Source: Bacillus sp. B15-48 (lineage in GTDB: Bacteria > Bacillota > Bacilli > Bacillales > Cytobacillaceae). From it: a DNA stretch of 64,000 nucleotides. The stretch spans positions 1 through 64,000 of the forward strand of contig NZ_WOFU01000006.1 of assembly GCF_016879755.1 (NCBI RefSeq), in the 5' to 3' direction. The notes under the pieces were generated by a model, which was not told where the DNA came from, ran no database searches, and was given only the letters and a program-made list of their open reading frames with translations. Within the stretch, counting starts at the first letter, position 1. Every line of letters starts with the position of its first letter. The translations under genes were made by a program, and so were the position numbers. Below, in pieces: positions 26,242-35,203 of this stretch.

Positions 26242-27423
26242 TTACTCCGCTTTAAAATCCGCTTTTCGAAAGAGAAGCTCGATGATTTTCTTTACTCTCC
26301 GTTTTTCGATTTCCACTTCGTTGAATTCCATTGGCTTCGAGTTTACTTCATATAAAACGTAATCCCCAGATTTTGTCACTCCGGCGTCAAGCGAAAATTC
26401 TCCGAAATAGCCCATTTCTTTCGTAAGCAGTTCACCGACTTCTGTCACGAGTTTCGCAAAAAAATCATCATGTTGTTTCGTCTGTACTCTTTCATAGGGA
26501 ATCAAGCGGCCCCCATTTGGAATATGCGTTGTCAAACTTTGTTTTTGTGATTGACGCACTCCAATTCCGGTAATCTGATACCCTTTTCCGCTATCATGAC
26601 CATGAATGCGGAAATCATAGCGATTGCCTTCAAGTAAATCTGGGATGATTTCCACTTGGGCGATATAATGTCTACTTAATAGTTCTGACGAATTTTCTTC
26701 CCAAAAATGGGAAAAAGCAGGATAAATCCTTTTTTTCGTATGACTTTTAAAATGGATTGAACCGTTTTCCTCTTTTCGCAGTGAAAAGATTCCGCTGCCA
26801 CGCGAGGAGAGTGCTGGTTTTAAATAAATCCCCTCATGCTTTGTTAAAAAATCAGCTAATTCTTGTTTTTCGCTAACGTTGATCGTTTCCGGCATTAATG
26901 ATTTTAAGAATGGACGACTACTAAACAGTTGATACAATTCTGATTTATCAATAAAGGAAGGGTTGAAAAAGGGGATGCGCCACTCTGTAAACAATTCCCC
27001 GGCCTGATTAAAGGCCGGGGAATCTTCCGTTTTCCTTAAAGGAACCCGGTTGTAAACCGCGTGGGGAAGAGGGGTCACAACCGAGTACCAAGCATTTTTT
27101 TCAGGAAGAAACATAAAACCTGAAACACGGCCATTATTGATTCCTTCAGGTGGGAAGACAAATGTAACCCCGCCGTTAGCGAGCGCTTCACGTTGCAGTG
27201 CCTTGAACAAGGGAGCATTGCCGACGACCGTTCCTTTTGTAGATAAAGAGGCCATAATTCCAATTAATGGCCCGACATTGTCGTGCTTCGTGTTTATATC
27301 AACGGAAAAAACTGCCTTTCCGTCTGCATGTGGAAGTGGCACTTTGTTTGCCCCAAAGCTCAGTCGTTCAGTGGAATCGTTTTGAAACCATAACTCTTGC
27401 CATGAATCGTAGAAGAGTTTCAT
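26242..27423 (-). CDS. YheC/YheD family ATP-grasp protein (fourth paralogue)
   Basis: A 393-residue ATP-grasp enzyme. The ATP-binding strand YLKPALSSRGSGIF, the acidic RYDFRIHG segment and the C-terminal FSLDAGVTKSGDYVLYEVNSKPM metal-binding block are typical. YheC and YheD are endospore coat-associated proteins in B. subtilis; the ligase reaction is unknown. The ATG overlaps the stop of the preceding paralogue by 4 bases (ATGA), and it is the last of four paralogues on this strand. Confidence 0.9.
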   Translation of the reverse strand: MKLFYDSWQELWFQNDSTERLSFGANKVPLPHADGKAVFSVDINTKHDNVGPLIGIMASLSTKGTVVGNAPLFKALQREALANGGVTFVFPPEGINNGRVSGFMFLPEKNAWYSVVTPLPHAVYNRVPLRKTEDSPAFNQAGELFTEWRIPFFNPSFIDKSELYQLFSSRPFLKSLMPETINVSEKQELADFLTKHEGIYLKPALSSRGSGIFSLRKEENGSIHFKSHTKKRIYPAFSHFWEENSSELLSRHYIAQVEIIPDLLEGNRYDFRIHGHDSGKGYQITGIGVRQSQKQSLTTHIPNGGRLIPYERVQTKQHDDFFAKLVTEVGELLTKEMGYFGEFSLDAGVTKSGDYVLYEVNSKPMEFNEVEIEKRRVKKIIELLFRKADFKAE

Positions 27424-28775
27424 TTAAACAGTTCCTCTGGTTCCATAATCGCCTTTTCAGCAAGGAAAATCCCAAATTCGAGCGAGAGTTTTCGGCTTAA
27501 TACGTCATAATCTCTTAGTTCTGGATGCTTAAAAATCGACCTTCCTGGCTTTGAGTTCGCTTCAAACATCCATAGTTTCCCGTTCTTATCGATTCCAAGA
27601 TCAAATCCGATTTCCCCAATGATGCCTTCCACATGTTTTTCAAGAATTTTACTTAAATAAAGCGAAGTATTACTTAGCATCTCTCGGTAAGTTTGAACTT
27701 CTTCTTCATTTGCGAACACTTCTTCAAGAATCATTACTTCGCCGCCATTACTAATATGGGTCGTGGCACTTCCTTGGCCACCGATTTTAGCTGCAATCGC
27801 TGTAACTTGCCATTCCCCCCGCTCATTCTTGTTCGTGTGAACGCGGAAATCAACAATTCTGCCATCGACTCGAAGCAAATGAATCCCTTGTTGGACGATC
27901 ATTCTCGTTAAATTCCGCTTAGATAACACCTTTTTAAATAAATACTCGAGACTAGTGAATTTCATTAGTTTTTTCTGTCCGTGTTCATCGCGGTAACGAC
28001 AATAATAATGTCCGTTTACACGGTCATAAATGATTTGATGAATCCCTAGACCGAGGCTGCCATTCTCCGGCTTTAAATAAACATGACCATATTGCGATAG
28101 CATCTTTTCAATTAAAGAAAACGAAGAAAATGGGTACGTTTCTGGGAGATACCAACTGGCTATCGGATCTTGTTGCAAACGATCGAAAATATCCATTTTA
28201 CTAAAAAAACCAGGGTTATACAGCGGAATGAGATAGTCTGATTGAAGCCGTTGTTTTAGTTTTCTAATTTTCTCCTTCTTTTCTGTTTTCCGATTAGGCA
28301 AGCGATCATAAACGACGCTCGGAAAAGGGACTTCTCTCGTCTTCCACTGCAAATCTTCATAAAAATAGCCGGTAATTGTGCCTTCTTCCCAATGAATATG
28401 TTCCTCTGCAAACACGAAAGGCAGGGCACCGACAAGTTTATTTACCGATAGGAGTTTCGAAAAAAAAGAGGTGCGTTTCCCAAGCGGTCGCACTAAATAC
28501 GATGTGAAACCTGAAGTTAAAATCCCTAACAATGGACCGATGAACAATGTTTCTTTATCGGTAAATGCGTGAAGGGTGAGTTCGACGTCAGGTAAAAGCA
28601 ATTCTTTCTGAACGGCTTCACTCAAGATGATCCAGTTATGACGATGGTGAACACTTTCAACATCGACGATCTTATTGCCAAAAGCAATTTTTTCAACTGG
28701 AGTGAATTCGGGTGGCAAATATACTTTATGGGTGTTAGTTTGTTTTTCAATGTCAATTCGATAGCGAGTTTTCAA
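27420..28775 (-). CDS. YheC/YheD family ATP-grasp protein (third paralogue)
   Basis: About 451 residues. I place the start at TTG 28775, 8 bases after GAGGGG; the frame opens earlier (28871), but only inside the preceding gene. The N-terminal domain (IGPLLGILTSGFTSYLVRPLG) is the YheC/D substrate domain. The ATP-grasp part has VYLKPENGSLGLGIH, IVDFRVHTNKN and GEIGFDLGIDKNGKLWMFE followed by NSKPG. It overlaps the previous gene by 23 bases. Confidence 0.9.
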   Translation of the reverse strand: MKTRYRIDIEKQTNTHKVYLPPEFTPVEKIAFGNKIVDVESVHHRHNWIILSEAVQKELLLPDVELTLHAFTDKETLFIGPLLGILTSGFTSYLVRPLGKRTSFFSKLLSVNKLVGALPFVFAEEHIHWEEGTITGYFYEDLQWKTREVPFPSVVYDRLPNRKTEKKEKIRKLKQRLQSDYLIPLYNPGFFSKMDIFDRLQQDPIASWYLPETYPFSSFSLIEKMLSQYGHVYLKPENGSLGLGIHQIIYDRVNGHYYCRYRDEHGQKKLMKFTSLEYLFKKVLSKRNLTRMIVQQGIHLLRVDGRIVDFRVHTNKNERGEWQVTAIAAKIGGQGSATTHISNGGEVMILEEVFANEEEVQTYREMLSNTSLYLSKILEKHVEGIIGEIGFDLGIDKNGKLWMFEANSKPGRSIFKHPELRDYDVLSRKLSLEFGIFLAEKAIMEPEELFK

Positions 28776-29853
28776 AGCTGTTCCCCTCTTTCTTATGATT
28801 CGCAGCAAGCCATTTGCTATATCCGAGTGGAGCAGTATACATAGACTCCGTTTCTTCTGGGGCGGTTTCAAGAACGATTTTTCGGCCTGGCTTAGAATTT
28901 ACATCTAAAATCCATAACGATAAATCTTTAGCGACGCCAATATCGATGCCTAGTTCAAAGGGTGGCGGGAAGGTTGATTCAATGATCAACGGTGTTTTAC
29001 AAATCAAATCGGTTAATTCGTCCACTAGGAAGTCGTGATGTTTCGCTTCGACTGTTTGCAACCACTCTTGAAAATTGAGTGTCTCCGCACCAGCTCGTAA
29101 ATTAGAAAGTAAACCTTGTTTTTTTCCGACACGAATGGCCTTCGCTCTTTTCACCCATTGACCTGAGCCATCCTTTTGCAGAAAAACACGGATATCGAAG
29201 GGACGATCTAATTTGTCTGACAGCTGTAGAAAAGGTTGAATAAGATAGTCTTTTTTAGCCAACAGATGCTCAATCCACTTAGCTGCTGTTTGCCGCTCTG
29301 GAAAGTTGGTATGCTGGAGCTTTTGTTGTTTTTCAATCAGAAGTGAAATCGACCCTTTGTTCATTTCCAAGCAGGCAATTCCCATGCCGCCAGAGCCAGA
29401 AATAGGTTTAAGAATGATTTTTTTATGCTTATCTAAAAATGCTAAAACTTGACTGGAATGTTCGGCTATTTTTGTCTCTGGTAAATAAGATTTAAGCGGT
29501 GAGCTGGACAATGCTTCGTGAATTCGCCATTTATTCGGAAGTCCATGGCCGAGAAACTGTAGATCTTCACGATTTTTTAACCAATTAACGATTGAACGAG
29601 AAGTTTTTGAAATAGTATCATCATGGTAAAAACAGCGATCGTATAAAAAGGTTGGTATCGGGAAGGTCGCTGGAAGCCAATTCTGTTTGTCATGCTGAAA
29701 TGCTTCCCCGCTAACAAGATGTGTGACAGGATCGATGCTTGTTGGCATAAAGCGATAGCAATCGATGTTATAAGTGAGTGAATGTTTGGCAATTTCGGTA
29801 AAATAATGATTTTCTGCAGCGGGATTGAGTGAAAGAAACCCTAAAGTTCCCAT
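28753..29853 (-). CDS. YheC/YheD family ATP-grasp protein (second paralogue)
   Basis: A 366-residue paralogue starting MGTLGFLSLNP at ATG 29853, with GGAAGGAG upstream. ATP-grasp motifs include ILKPISGSGGMGI, PFDIRVFLQKDG, and FELGIDIGVAKDLSLWILD with NSKPGR. The IPTFLYDRCF block corresponds to the VYDRxPxRK motif of the other copies but has lost the Arg-Lys pair. It overlaps both neighbours. Confidence 0.88.
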   Translation of the reverse strand: MGTLGFLSLNPAAENHYFTEIAKHSLTYNIDCYRFMPTSIDPVTHLVSGEAFQHDKQNWLPATFPIPTFLYDRCFYHDDTISKTSRSIVNWLKNREDLQFLGHGLPNKWRIHEALSSSPLKSYLPETKIAEHSSQVLAFLDKHKKIILKPISGSGGMGIACLEMNKGSISLLIEKQQKLQHTNFPERQTAAKWIEHLLAKKDYLIQPFLQLSDKLDRPFDIRVFLQKDGSGQWVKRAKAIRVGKKQGLLSNLRAGAETLNFQEWLQTVEAKHHDFLVDELTDLICKTPLIIESTFPPPFELGIDIGVAKDLSLWILDVNSKPGRKIVLETAPEETESMYTAPLGYSKWLAANHKKEGNSFENSLSN

Positions 29854-30956
29854 GATTTTTCTCCTTCCGAACGGTTCTCTATACAATAAGTGCAATATTC
29901 AAAAATTGCTTTTGCCGATGGGCGAATGGTCCCGCTTCGCTTTTCTGTCTGTTTAGATGGCTTTGAGTTTACTTCAATCAACCATAACTCGCCATCTTCA
30001 TCGACACCGATATCGATGCCCAGTTCGCCAACGGAGCACTGGATTCGCTCAGCTATGCAATTTGCACATTCGAGCGCCAGTTCTTTCATTAATTCAAGCT
30101 TGCTTTGCGCAGAACGGGTCCCCATAAAGGGAACGAGCGCCTGATGTGGTCGAAGAATTTCTCCGCCAAGTGCTACGTTGGAAGCAAAGTGATTTTCAGC
30201 CGATAAACGGGCAACGTTAGAAGTCACTTTCCATTGTTGATTGGTTGTACGATGACAGAGCACCCTAAAATCGATGCGTTTCCCCTCATGTTGTAAGAGC
30301 GGAATTCCTTGTTGAATTAAATAGGGCCGATAATTAAGCTTTTTAAGAGCTTGAAACAATTCTGTTTGTGAAGTAAAAAGCTCTTGAACAAGGCCGTCGT
30401 GATTTGCAGAAACCTTTTCGATGTGTTTATCGTGGCTTGTTAGCCAAATAATTCCTCGACCTTGACTGCCAGTGACTGGTTTTAAATACAGTTCGTCATA
30501 CTCATCAATCAGCTTTGCTAAGTTTGGTTCCGAAAATAAGGATGTTTCTGGTAGGTAACGAAGCAAATTTTTTTGCTGTGAAAGCCATTGATGCACTTCC
30601 CACTTTGAGAGAAATCTTTCATTAAATACGGTTATGTTTAACTCCTTCATTTTTTGGAGAAAGGCTGCATATTTTTTCCCGGATTCGGTTTTACGAGAAT
30701 GGATGCGATTATAGATAATCTGTGGAAAAGGAAGCTCTGTTTTCACCCACTTGTCTTCGTCAAACCGAAATCCATGAATCGTTTTTTGTGAAATACCTTT
30801 TAAAGAAAAGACGTAAAAGAGCCCACGAGCTTTTGTAACGAGCTGATTTAATTCTTCACAAAAAGCATGAATGTTTCCGAACGAAGGCTCTTTATCGTCG
30901 TTTTCTCTTATTTCCGTGAGGACAGCAATAGTTTTTTGACCACTGTTTTCATCCAT
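29841..30956 (-). CDS. YheC/YheD family ATP-grasp protein (first paralogue)
   Basis: A 371-residue protein and the first gene of the operon. The start is taken as ATG 30956, after GAGGTGG; the frame is open further upstream, but that part has no family-like sequence. Motifs: IIYNRIHSRKTE, YLKPVTGSQGRGI, RIDFRVLCHR and GELGIDIGVDEDGELWLIE with NSKPS. It is divergent from yheA across 170 bases. The four copies share order and overlap, indicating tandem duplication. Confidence 0.88.
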   Translation of the reverse strand: MDENSGQKTIAVLTEIRENDDKEPSFGNIHAFCEELNQLVTKARGLFYVFSLKGISQKTIHGFRFDEDKWVKTELPFPQIIYNRIHSRKTESGKKYAAFLQKMKELNITVFNERFLSKWEVHQWLSQQKNLLRYLPETSLFSEPNLAKLIDEYDELYLKPVTGSQGRGIIWLTSHDKHIEKVSANHDGLVQELFTSQTELFQALKKLNYRPYLIQQGIPLLQHEGKRIDFRVLCHRTTNQQWKVTSNVARLSAENHFASNVALGGEILRPHQALVPFMGTRSAQSKLELMKELALECANCIAERIQCSVGELGIDIGVDEDGELWLIEVNSKPSKQTEKRSGTIRPSAKAIFEYCTYCIENRSEGEKSWEL

Positions 30957-31128
30957 GTTTCTGTTCCACCTCATTTTTTTAAAGAGAAATGGGCTGATAC
31001 CGTATCGTATGTAAGAGCCTACTAGAGTGTGCGTTTGGAGAAAGGTGGGAATTTTGGAACATCCTCGCATTTGGGCTCATATTTTGTTATAGTGTAGGAG
31101 ATTCCGAAATGGAAAAGGAGTGTTTTAA

Positions 31129-31485
31129 TTGGCAGTAAATATTTACGATTCTGCGTATGGTTTGGAAAAAGTAATTCGTGATAGTGAGGAATTTTCAAGC
31201 TTGAAAAGGCTTTATGATGCAGTAAATAGCGATGAATCTGCACGGAATATGTTCGAAAACTTCCGTAATATGCAAATGCAACTTCAACAAAAACAGATGA
31301 TGGGTGAAAATATTTCTCAAGAAGAAGTAGAACAGGCCCAAAGAACAGTCGCATTAGTTCAGCAGCATGAGGCGATTTCTCAATTAATGCAAGCAGAGCA
31401 ACGCATGAGCACGGTGATTACGGAAATTAATAAAATTATTATGAAACCGCTAGAAGACCTTTACGGTGTACCTGAAAACCAATAA
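31129..31485 (+). CDS. yheA: YheA, YlbF/YmcA family protein
   Basis: A 118-residue all-helical protein of the YlbF/YmcA/YheA family, with the ARNMFENFRNMQMQLQQKQ helix and the C-terminal INKIIMKPLEDLYGVP. YlbF and YmcA act with YaaT on RNase Y and the phosphorelay; the role of YheA itself is less clear. The start is TTG 31129 after AAAAGGAG. A terminator follows. Confidence 0.9.
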   Translation: MAVNIYDSAYGLEKVIRDSEEFSSLKRLYDAVNSDESARNMFENFRNMQMQLQQKQMMGENISQEEVEQAQRTVALVQQHEAISQLMQAEQRMSTVITEINKIIMKPLEDLYGVPENQ

Positions 31486-31501
31486 AATGTATATGTAAAG
31501 C

Positions 31502-31531
31502 AAAACCCTCTCGATTTTGAGAGGTTTTTTT
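31502..31531 (+). terminator. Terminator of yheA
   Basis: CCTCTC/GAGAGG with flanking A/T pairs, a 6-base loop and T7. Confidence 0.85.
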
Positions 31532-31620
31532 ATGTTTTGAAGGAATCTGGATAGTTCTAATCTGTCCCCGCTATTCATAAAAATCAGATAGGATTACAAC
31601 TTAGAAATGGGGGCCAAATT

Positions 31621-32490
31621 ATGATTTACCGTCTTCTTGCAATAAATGTGGATGGAACCCTTCTTCAGTCAAACGGCAGAATTCATAAATCCACAAAAGA
31701 GGCCATCGCATATGTGCAGCAAAAGGGCATCTATGTCACGCTCGTTACGTCAAGAAGCTTTGTCTCCGCAAAAAAAATCGCTAAAGCCCTTAAAATAAAT
31801 TCCTTGCTCGTTACGAATCAAGGAGCGTATGTTGCCTCAGAACATGGAAAGGCCGTTGTAGCAAAACGAATTTCAGAAGAGATTACGTATGAAGTAATCC
31901 GATTTCTCGAAGGGTTTCCGTGTCAAATCCGAATTGTCCATGATGAATTTTCACTTGCCAATAAATATAAGCTTAATCATAATCTTTTGGCAAAAACCGT
32001 CTTTACGACGGGGGATCCGATGTTTTATTCACAGCAGTTTGTCGATTCCATCTCCGATACGTTACGTGATGATCCAATCACTGCGCCAAAAATTGAAGTG
32101 TATTTTGAATATGAAGACGATCTCGAGGATGCTCAGGAAACGATCTCCACGATTTTTAACGAAGTGAATATGACAAAATTGAATGATTTTCGCCTTGATA
32201 TTATGCCGGAAAATGTTTCGAAGTTAAACGGAATGATTTCTCTCGGGGAAGAACTAGGGATTAAGCTCGGTGAAATGGTTGTGATTGGCGACGGAATCGA
32301 TGATATTGAGATGATTGAAGCATGTGGGTTAGGTGTAGCGATGGGCAACGCCTCCCCAGAGGTGAAAAAGGCATCAGACTGGATAACAAGGTCCAATAAC
32401 CAACGCGGTGTTGCCTATATGGTCAAAGAGCATTTCCGCAAACAACAGCCAATCGAATTTTTACGGAAGATGAATATTATTAAAAAGTAA
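31621..32490 (+). CDS. Cof-type HAD protein, YhaX-like, nucleophile replaced by Asn
   Basis: A 289-residue HAD-IIB (Cof) protein. Motif I reads AINVDGTLL: the usual DxDGT nucleophile Asp is Asn9, while Asp11 is kept. The cap domain covers about residues 85-190, and motif IV (VVIGDGIDDIEMI) is intact. Position between yheA and hemZ matches B. subtilis yhaX. With Asn at the nucleophile position, normal phosphatase activity is doubtful. AAATGGGGG precedes the ATG. Confidence 0.82.
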   Translation: MIYRLLAINVDGTLLQSNGRIHKSTKEAIAYVQQKGIYVTLVTSRSFVSAKKIAKALKINSLLVTNQGAYVASEHGKAVVAKRISEEITYEVIRFLEGFPCQIRIVHDEFSLANKYKLNHNLLAKTVFTTGDPMFYSQQFVDSISDTLRDDPITAPKIEVYFEYEDDLEDAQETISTIFNEVNMTKLNDFRLDIMPENVSKLNGMISLGEELGIKLGEMVVIGDGIDDIEMIEACGLGVAMGNASPEVKKASDWITRSNNQRGVAYMVKEHFRKQQPIEFLRKMNIIKK

Positions 32491-32639
32491 CAATGCTGGT
32501 TTTAAATCAATTTATGGTTAATAGCGCAAATAAAACTCTTGAATTTTGAAGCTTGCCTGCTGAATTTTGATAGTCAGCGGGTTTTTATGATTATATATAC
32601 TCAAAATAGAAAGGTTATCTAGAGTGAGAACGTCCGTTT

Positions 32640-33310
32640 AATCCAAGTACTAAGATTAAAAGCTTGATTAGGTGTAAAATGGCTGGATTATTATTCTAGT
32701 ACTCGGATTAAAAAGTCGTTTGTTTATAAGTGGTTGGGTTTTTAATGCTAGTACTCGGAATAAAAAAGTCGTTTGTTCATAAGTGGTTGGTTTTTTTAAT
32801 GCTAGTACTGGGAATAAAAAGTCGTTTGTTCATAAATGGTTAGATTTTTAATGCTAGTACTGGGAATAAAAAAGTCGTTTGTTTATAAGTGGTTGGATTT
32901 TTAATGCTAGTACTGGGGATAAAAAAGTCGTTTGTTTATAAGTGGTTGGAATTTTAATGCTAGTACTGGGAATAACCGTGATTATCGGGGTGGTTTATTG
33001 CGAGTACTTGGATTAAACCGATTTTTGGCCGTTTTTTATTGCTAGTACAGGGATTAACGGTGATTATTGGGCTAAGTTTTATTGCTAGTACAGGGATTAA
33101 CCGTGATTATTGGGCTGGTTTTATGCTAGTACTTGGATTAAAGCGTTTTTTGGTCTTTTTTTATTGCTAGTACAGGGATTAAATCGACCTTCTGACCTCA
33201 TTATATTGCGAGTACTCGGATTAACCCCTGATTTTCCAGCGTTTTATTGCGAGTACTAGTATTATATCAACGAAATTTGTTGTTTTTAATACGAGTACTT
33301 GGATTAAAAA
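32640..33310. repeat. Array B: 15 AGTAC cores phased at about 52.5 then 41.5 bp
   Basis: The core (consensus GCTAGTACTnGGATTAA) begins its AGTAC at 32646, 32698, 32750, 32804, 32856, 32909, 32962, 33003, 33044, 33087, 33128, 33169, 33211, 33252 and 33294. Spacings are 52-54 for the first seven cores and 41-43 for the rest. Within the first part several spacers are near-identical (AAAGTCGTTTGTTYATAAGTGGTTGG); in the second part they are diverse. No ORF longer than 60 codons or other gene is present in the 1,040-base gap before hemZ. Confidence 0.9.
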
Positions 33311-33482
33311 TCGCGTTACCAGCATTATCGTTCTAAAAACGAACGAAGCTCTTCGGCGGAATGAGTCCTAGATAGACATTAATGCCTTTTTTAACAAATT
33401 CAATCGTTCTTTGATTAATAGGCAAAAAAGTTCCACACGGTGGCCAGCAGCTATCCAGTTTCCACCAAGCGTTTCTCCTATA

Positions 33483-33511
33483 TTGACCTTATTTTTACGA
33501 TTCAGTACACT
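33483..33511 (+). promoter_or_regulatory. SigA-type promoter of hemZ
   Basis: TTGACC, 17 bases, TACACT. It lies 22 bases before GTG 33533, which supports that start rather than the open frame from 33440. Confidence 0.65.
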
Positions 33512-33532
33512 AGAGGAAGTAAATTTGAAAGA

Positions 33533-35065
33533 GTGATTCGTTTGTATATTGAGATAAAAGGGCTTGATGATGAAAGGTTTGAACGACCTTTACAATTAAT
33601 TGCCAACTTATTTTTTGAAGAAACAACGGTTTCGTTAACAAGGAAAGAGGGGCAACCGGAGGCAACGGTCGAGTTTGCGATTGAGATCGATGGAAGCGTG
33701 AATGTCGAGGCAAACCTTTTCGCTGCTGACGGAAGAAACTTCTCCACTTTTTATAAAAAAAACTTACCAACAGGTTTGAATGAGAAAGAAAGCTTTAAAG
33801 TTGTAAAAAATACTGTATCGCACGCCTATTTAACGGTGCTTCAAGACTGGACGGGAATGGTGCAAAACTGGGGCTTTTTAACTGGTGTCCGCCCGACAAA
33901 GCTGCTTCATAAAAAGCTTCATGAAGGAACACCGAAGGACGTCGCACATCGTGAACTGGCAGAAGAATATTTAATCACACCCAAAAAAATTAAACTCATG
34001 CAGGAAATTATCGATCGGCAGCTTGCCGTCCTGCCTGATTTGTATGATTTGCGCAATGAAGTCAGCATCTATATTGGCATCCCGTTTTGTCCGACTAAAT
34101 GCGCTTATTGTACGTTTCCGGCATACGCAATCAATGGCCGACAAGGCTCTGTAAACAGTTTCCTTGGTGGTTTGCATTACGAAATGCGCAAGATTGGCGA
34201 ATGGTTGAAAGCGAATGAGATTAAAATTACCACGGTGTATTATGGCGGCGGGACGCCAACCTCGATTACTGCTGAAGAAATGGACATGCTTTATGAGGAA
34301 ATGTACACGTCGTTTCCAGATGTGGACAAAATTCGAGAAATCACCGTTGAAGCCGGCCGTCCGGATACAATTACGCCTGAGAAACTTGATGTGTTAAATA
34401 AATGGAAGATTGACCGAATTTCAATCAATCCGCAATCGTATATTCAGGAAACGCTAAAGGCAATCGGCCGCCATCATACAGTTGAAGAAACGATTGATAA
34501 ATACCATCTTGCCCGCGAAGCAGGGATGAAAAATATTAATATGGATTTGATCATCGGTCTTCCTGGCGAAGGGACGAAGGAATTTGCCTATACATTAAAC
34601 GAGACGGAAAAGCTAATGCCTGAATCGTTAACCGTTCATACACTAAGCTTTAAACGTGCCTCGGAGATGACGAAAAACAAAGAGAAATACAAAGTAGCGG
34701 ATCGCGACGAGATTGAAGAGATGATGCAACTCGCTGAGGAGTGGACGGCTGATTACGGGTATGTTCCTTATTATTTATACCGGCAAAAAAATATTCTCGG
34801 CAATCTCGAAAATGTCGGCTATTCACTTCCAGGACAAGAGAGCTTGTATAATATCATCATTATGGAAGAGATGCAGACGATTATCGGCCTAGGATGTGGC
34901 GCGTCAAGCAAGTTTATCCACCCAGAAACCGGGAAAATCACGCATTTTGCGAACCCGAAAGATCCTAAATCGTATAATGATGCTTTTGAAGAATATACCG
35001 AGAAAAAGCTTGCGATTTTGGCGGAGTTGTTTCGGAAAGAAGAATCGGCTGTTGCTGAGAAATAA
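33533..35065 (+). CDS. hemZ: HemZ, radical SAM coproporphyrinogen III dehydrogenase family
   Basis: A radical SAM protein of about 510 residues. The cluster motif is CxxxCxYC in FCPTKCAYCTFP, followed by YYGGGTPTS, VEAGRPDTI and QSYIQETLKAIGRHH. B. subtilis HemZ is linked to anaerobic haem synthesis, oxidising coproporphyrinogen III. The start is taken as GTG 33533 because the promoter lies within the longer frame; AGAGGAAG is 13 bases upstream, rather far. Downstream is convergent with the mot operon. Confidence 0.92.
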   Translation: MIRLYIEIKGLDDERFERPLQLIANLFFEETTVSLTRKEGQPEATVEFAIEIDGSVNVEANLFAADGRNFSTFYKKNLPTGLNEKESFKVVKNTVSHAYLTVLQDWTGMVQNWGFLTGVRPTKLLHKKLHEGTPKDVAHRELAEEYLITPKKIKLMQEIIDRQLAVLPDLYDLRNEVSIYIGIPFCPTKCAYCTFPAYAINGRQGSVNSFLGGLHYEMRKIGEWLKANEIKITTVYYGGGTPTSITAEEMDMLYEEMYTSFPDVDKIREITVEAGRPDTITPEKLDVLNKWKIDRISINPQSYIQETLKAIGRHHTVEETIDKYHLAREAGMKNINMDLIIGLPGEGTKEFAYTLNETEKLMPESLTVHTLSFKRASEMTKNKEKYKVADRDEIEEMMQLAEEWTADYGYVPYYLYRQKNILGNLENVGYSLPGQESLYNIIIMEEMQTIIGLGCGASSKFIHPETGKITHFANPKDPKSYNDAFEEYTEKKLAILAELFRKEESAVAEK

Positions 35066-35160
35066 CTGTGTTTTAGGTTTAAATAGATTCTCGAAGGTGA
35101 GTTAGAAAAACTGTTAAGTGGAGCCTGAATAAGATCGCTCGTGCTAGTCACAACGTAAAT

Positions 35161-35198
35161 AAAAAGACGTCCTCAATTAATAATTTGGAGGGCGTCTT
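35161..35198 (-). terminator. Terminator of the mot operon
   Basis: AAGACGTCCTC/GAGGGCGTCTT with a 13-base loop; the minus-strand RNA has a U5 run. Confidence 0.75.
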
Positions 35199-35203
35199 AT
35201 ATT

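Noticed and set aside
32640-33310. CRISPR array
   Set aside because: The conserved core is only about 17 bp and imperfect, spacers in the first half are near-identical, and there are no cas genes in the window.
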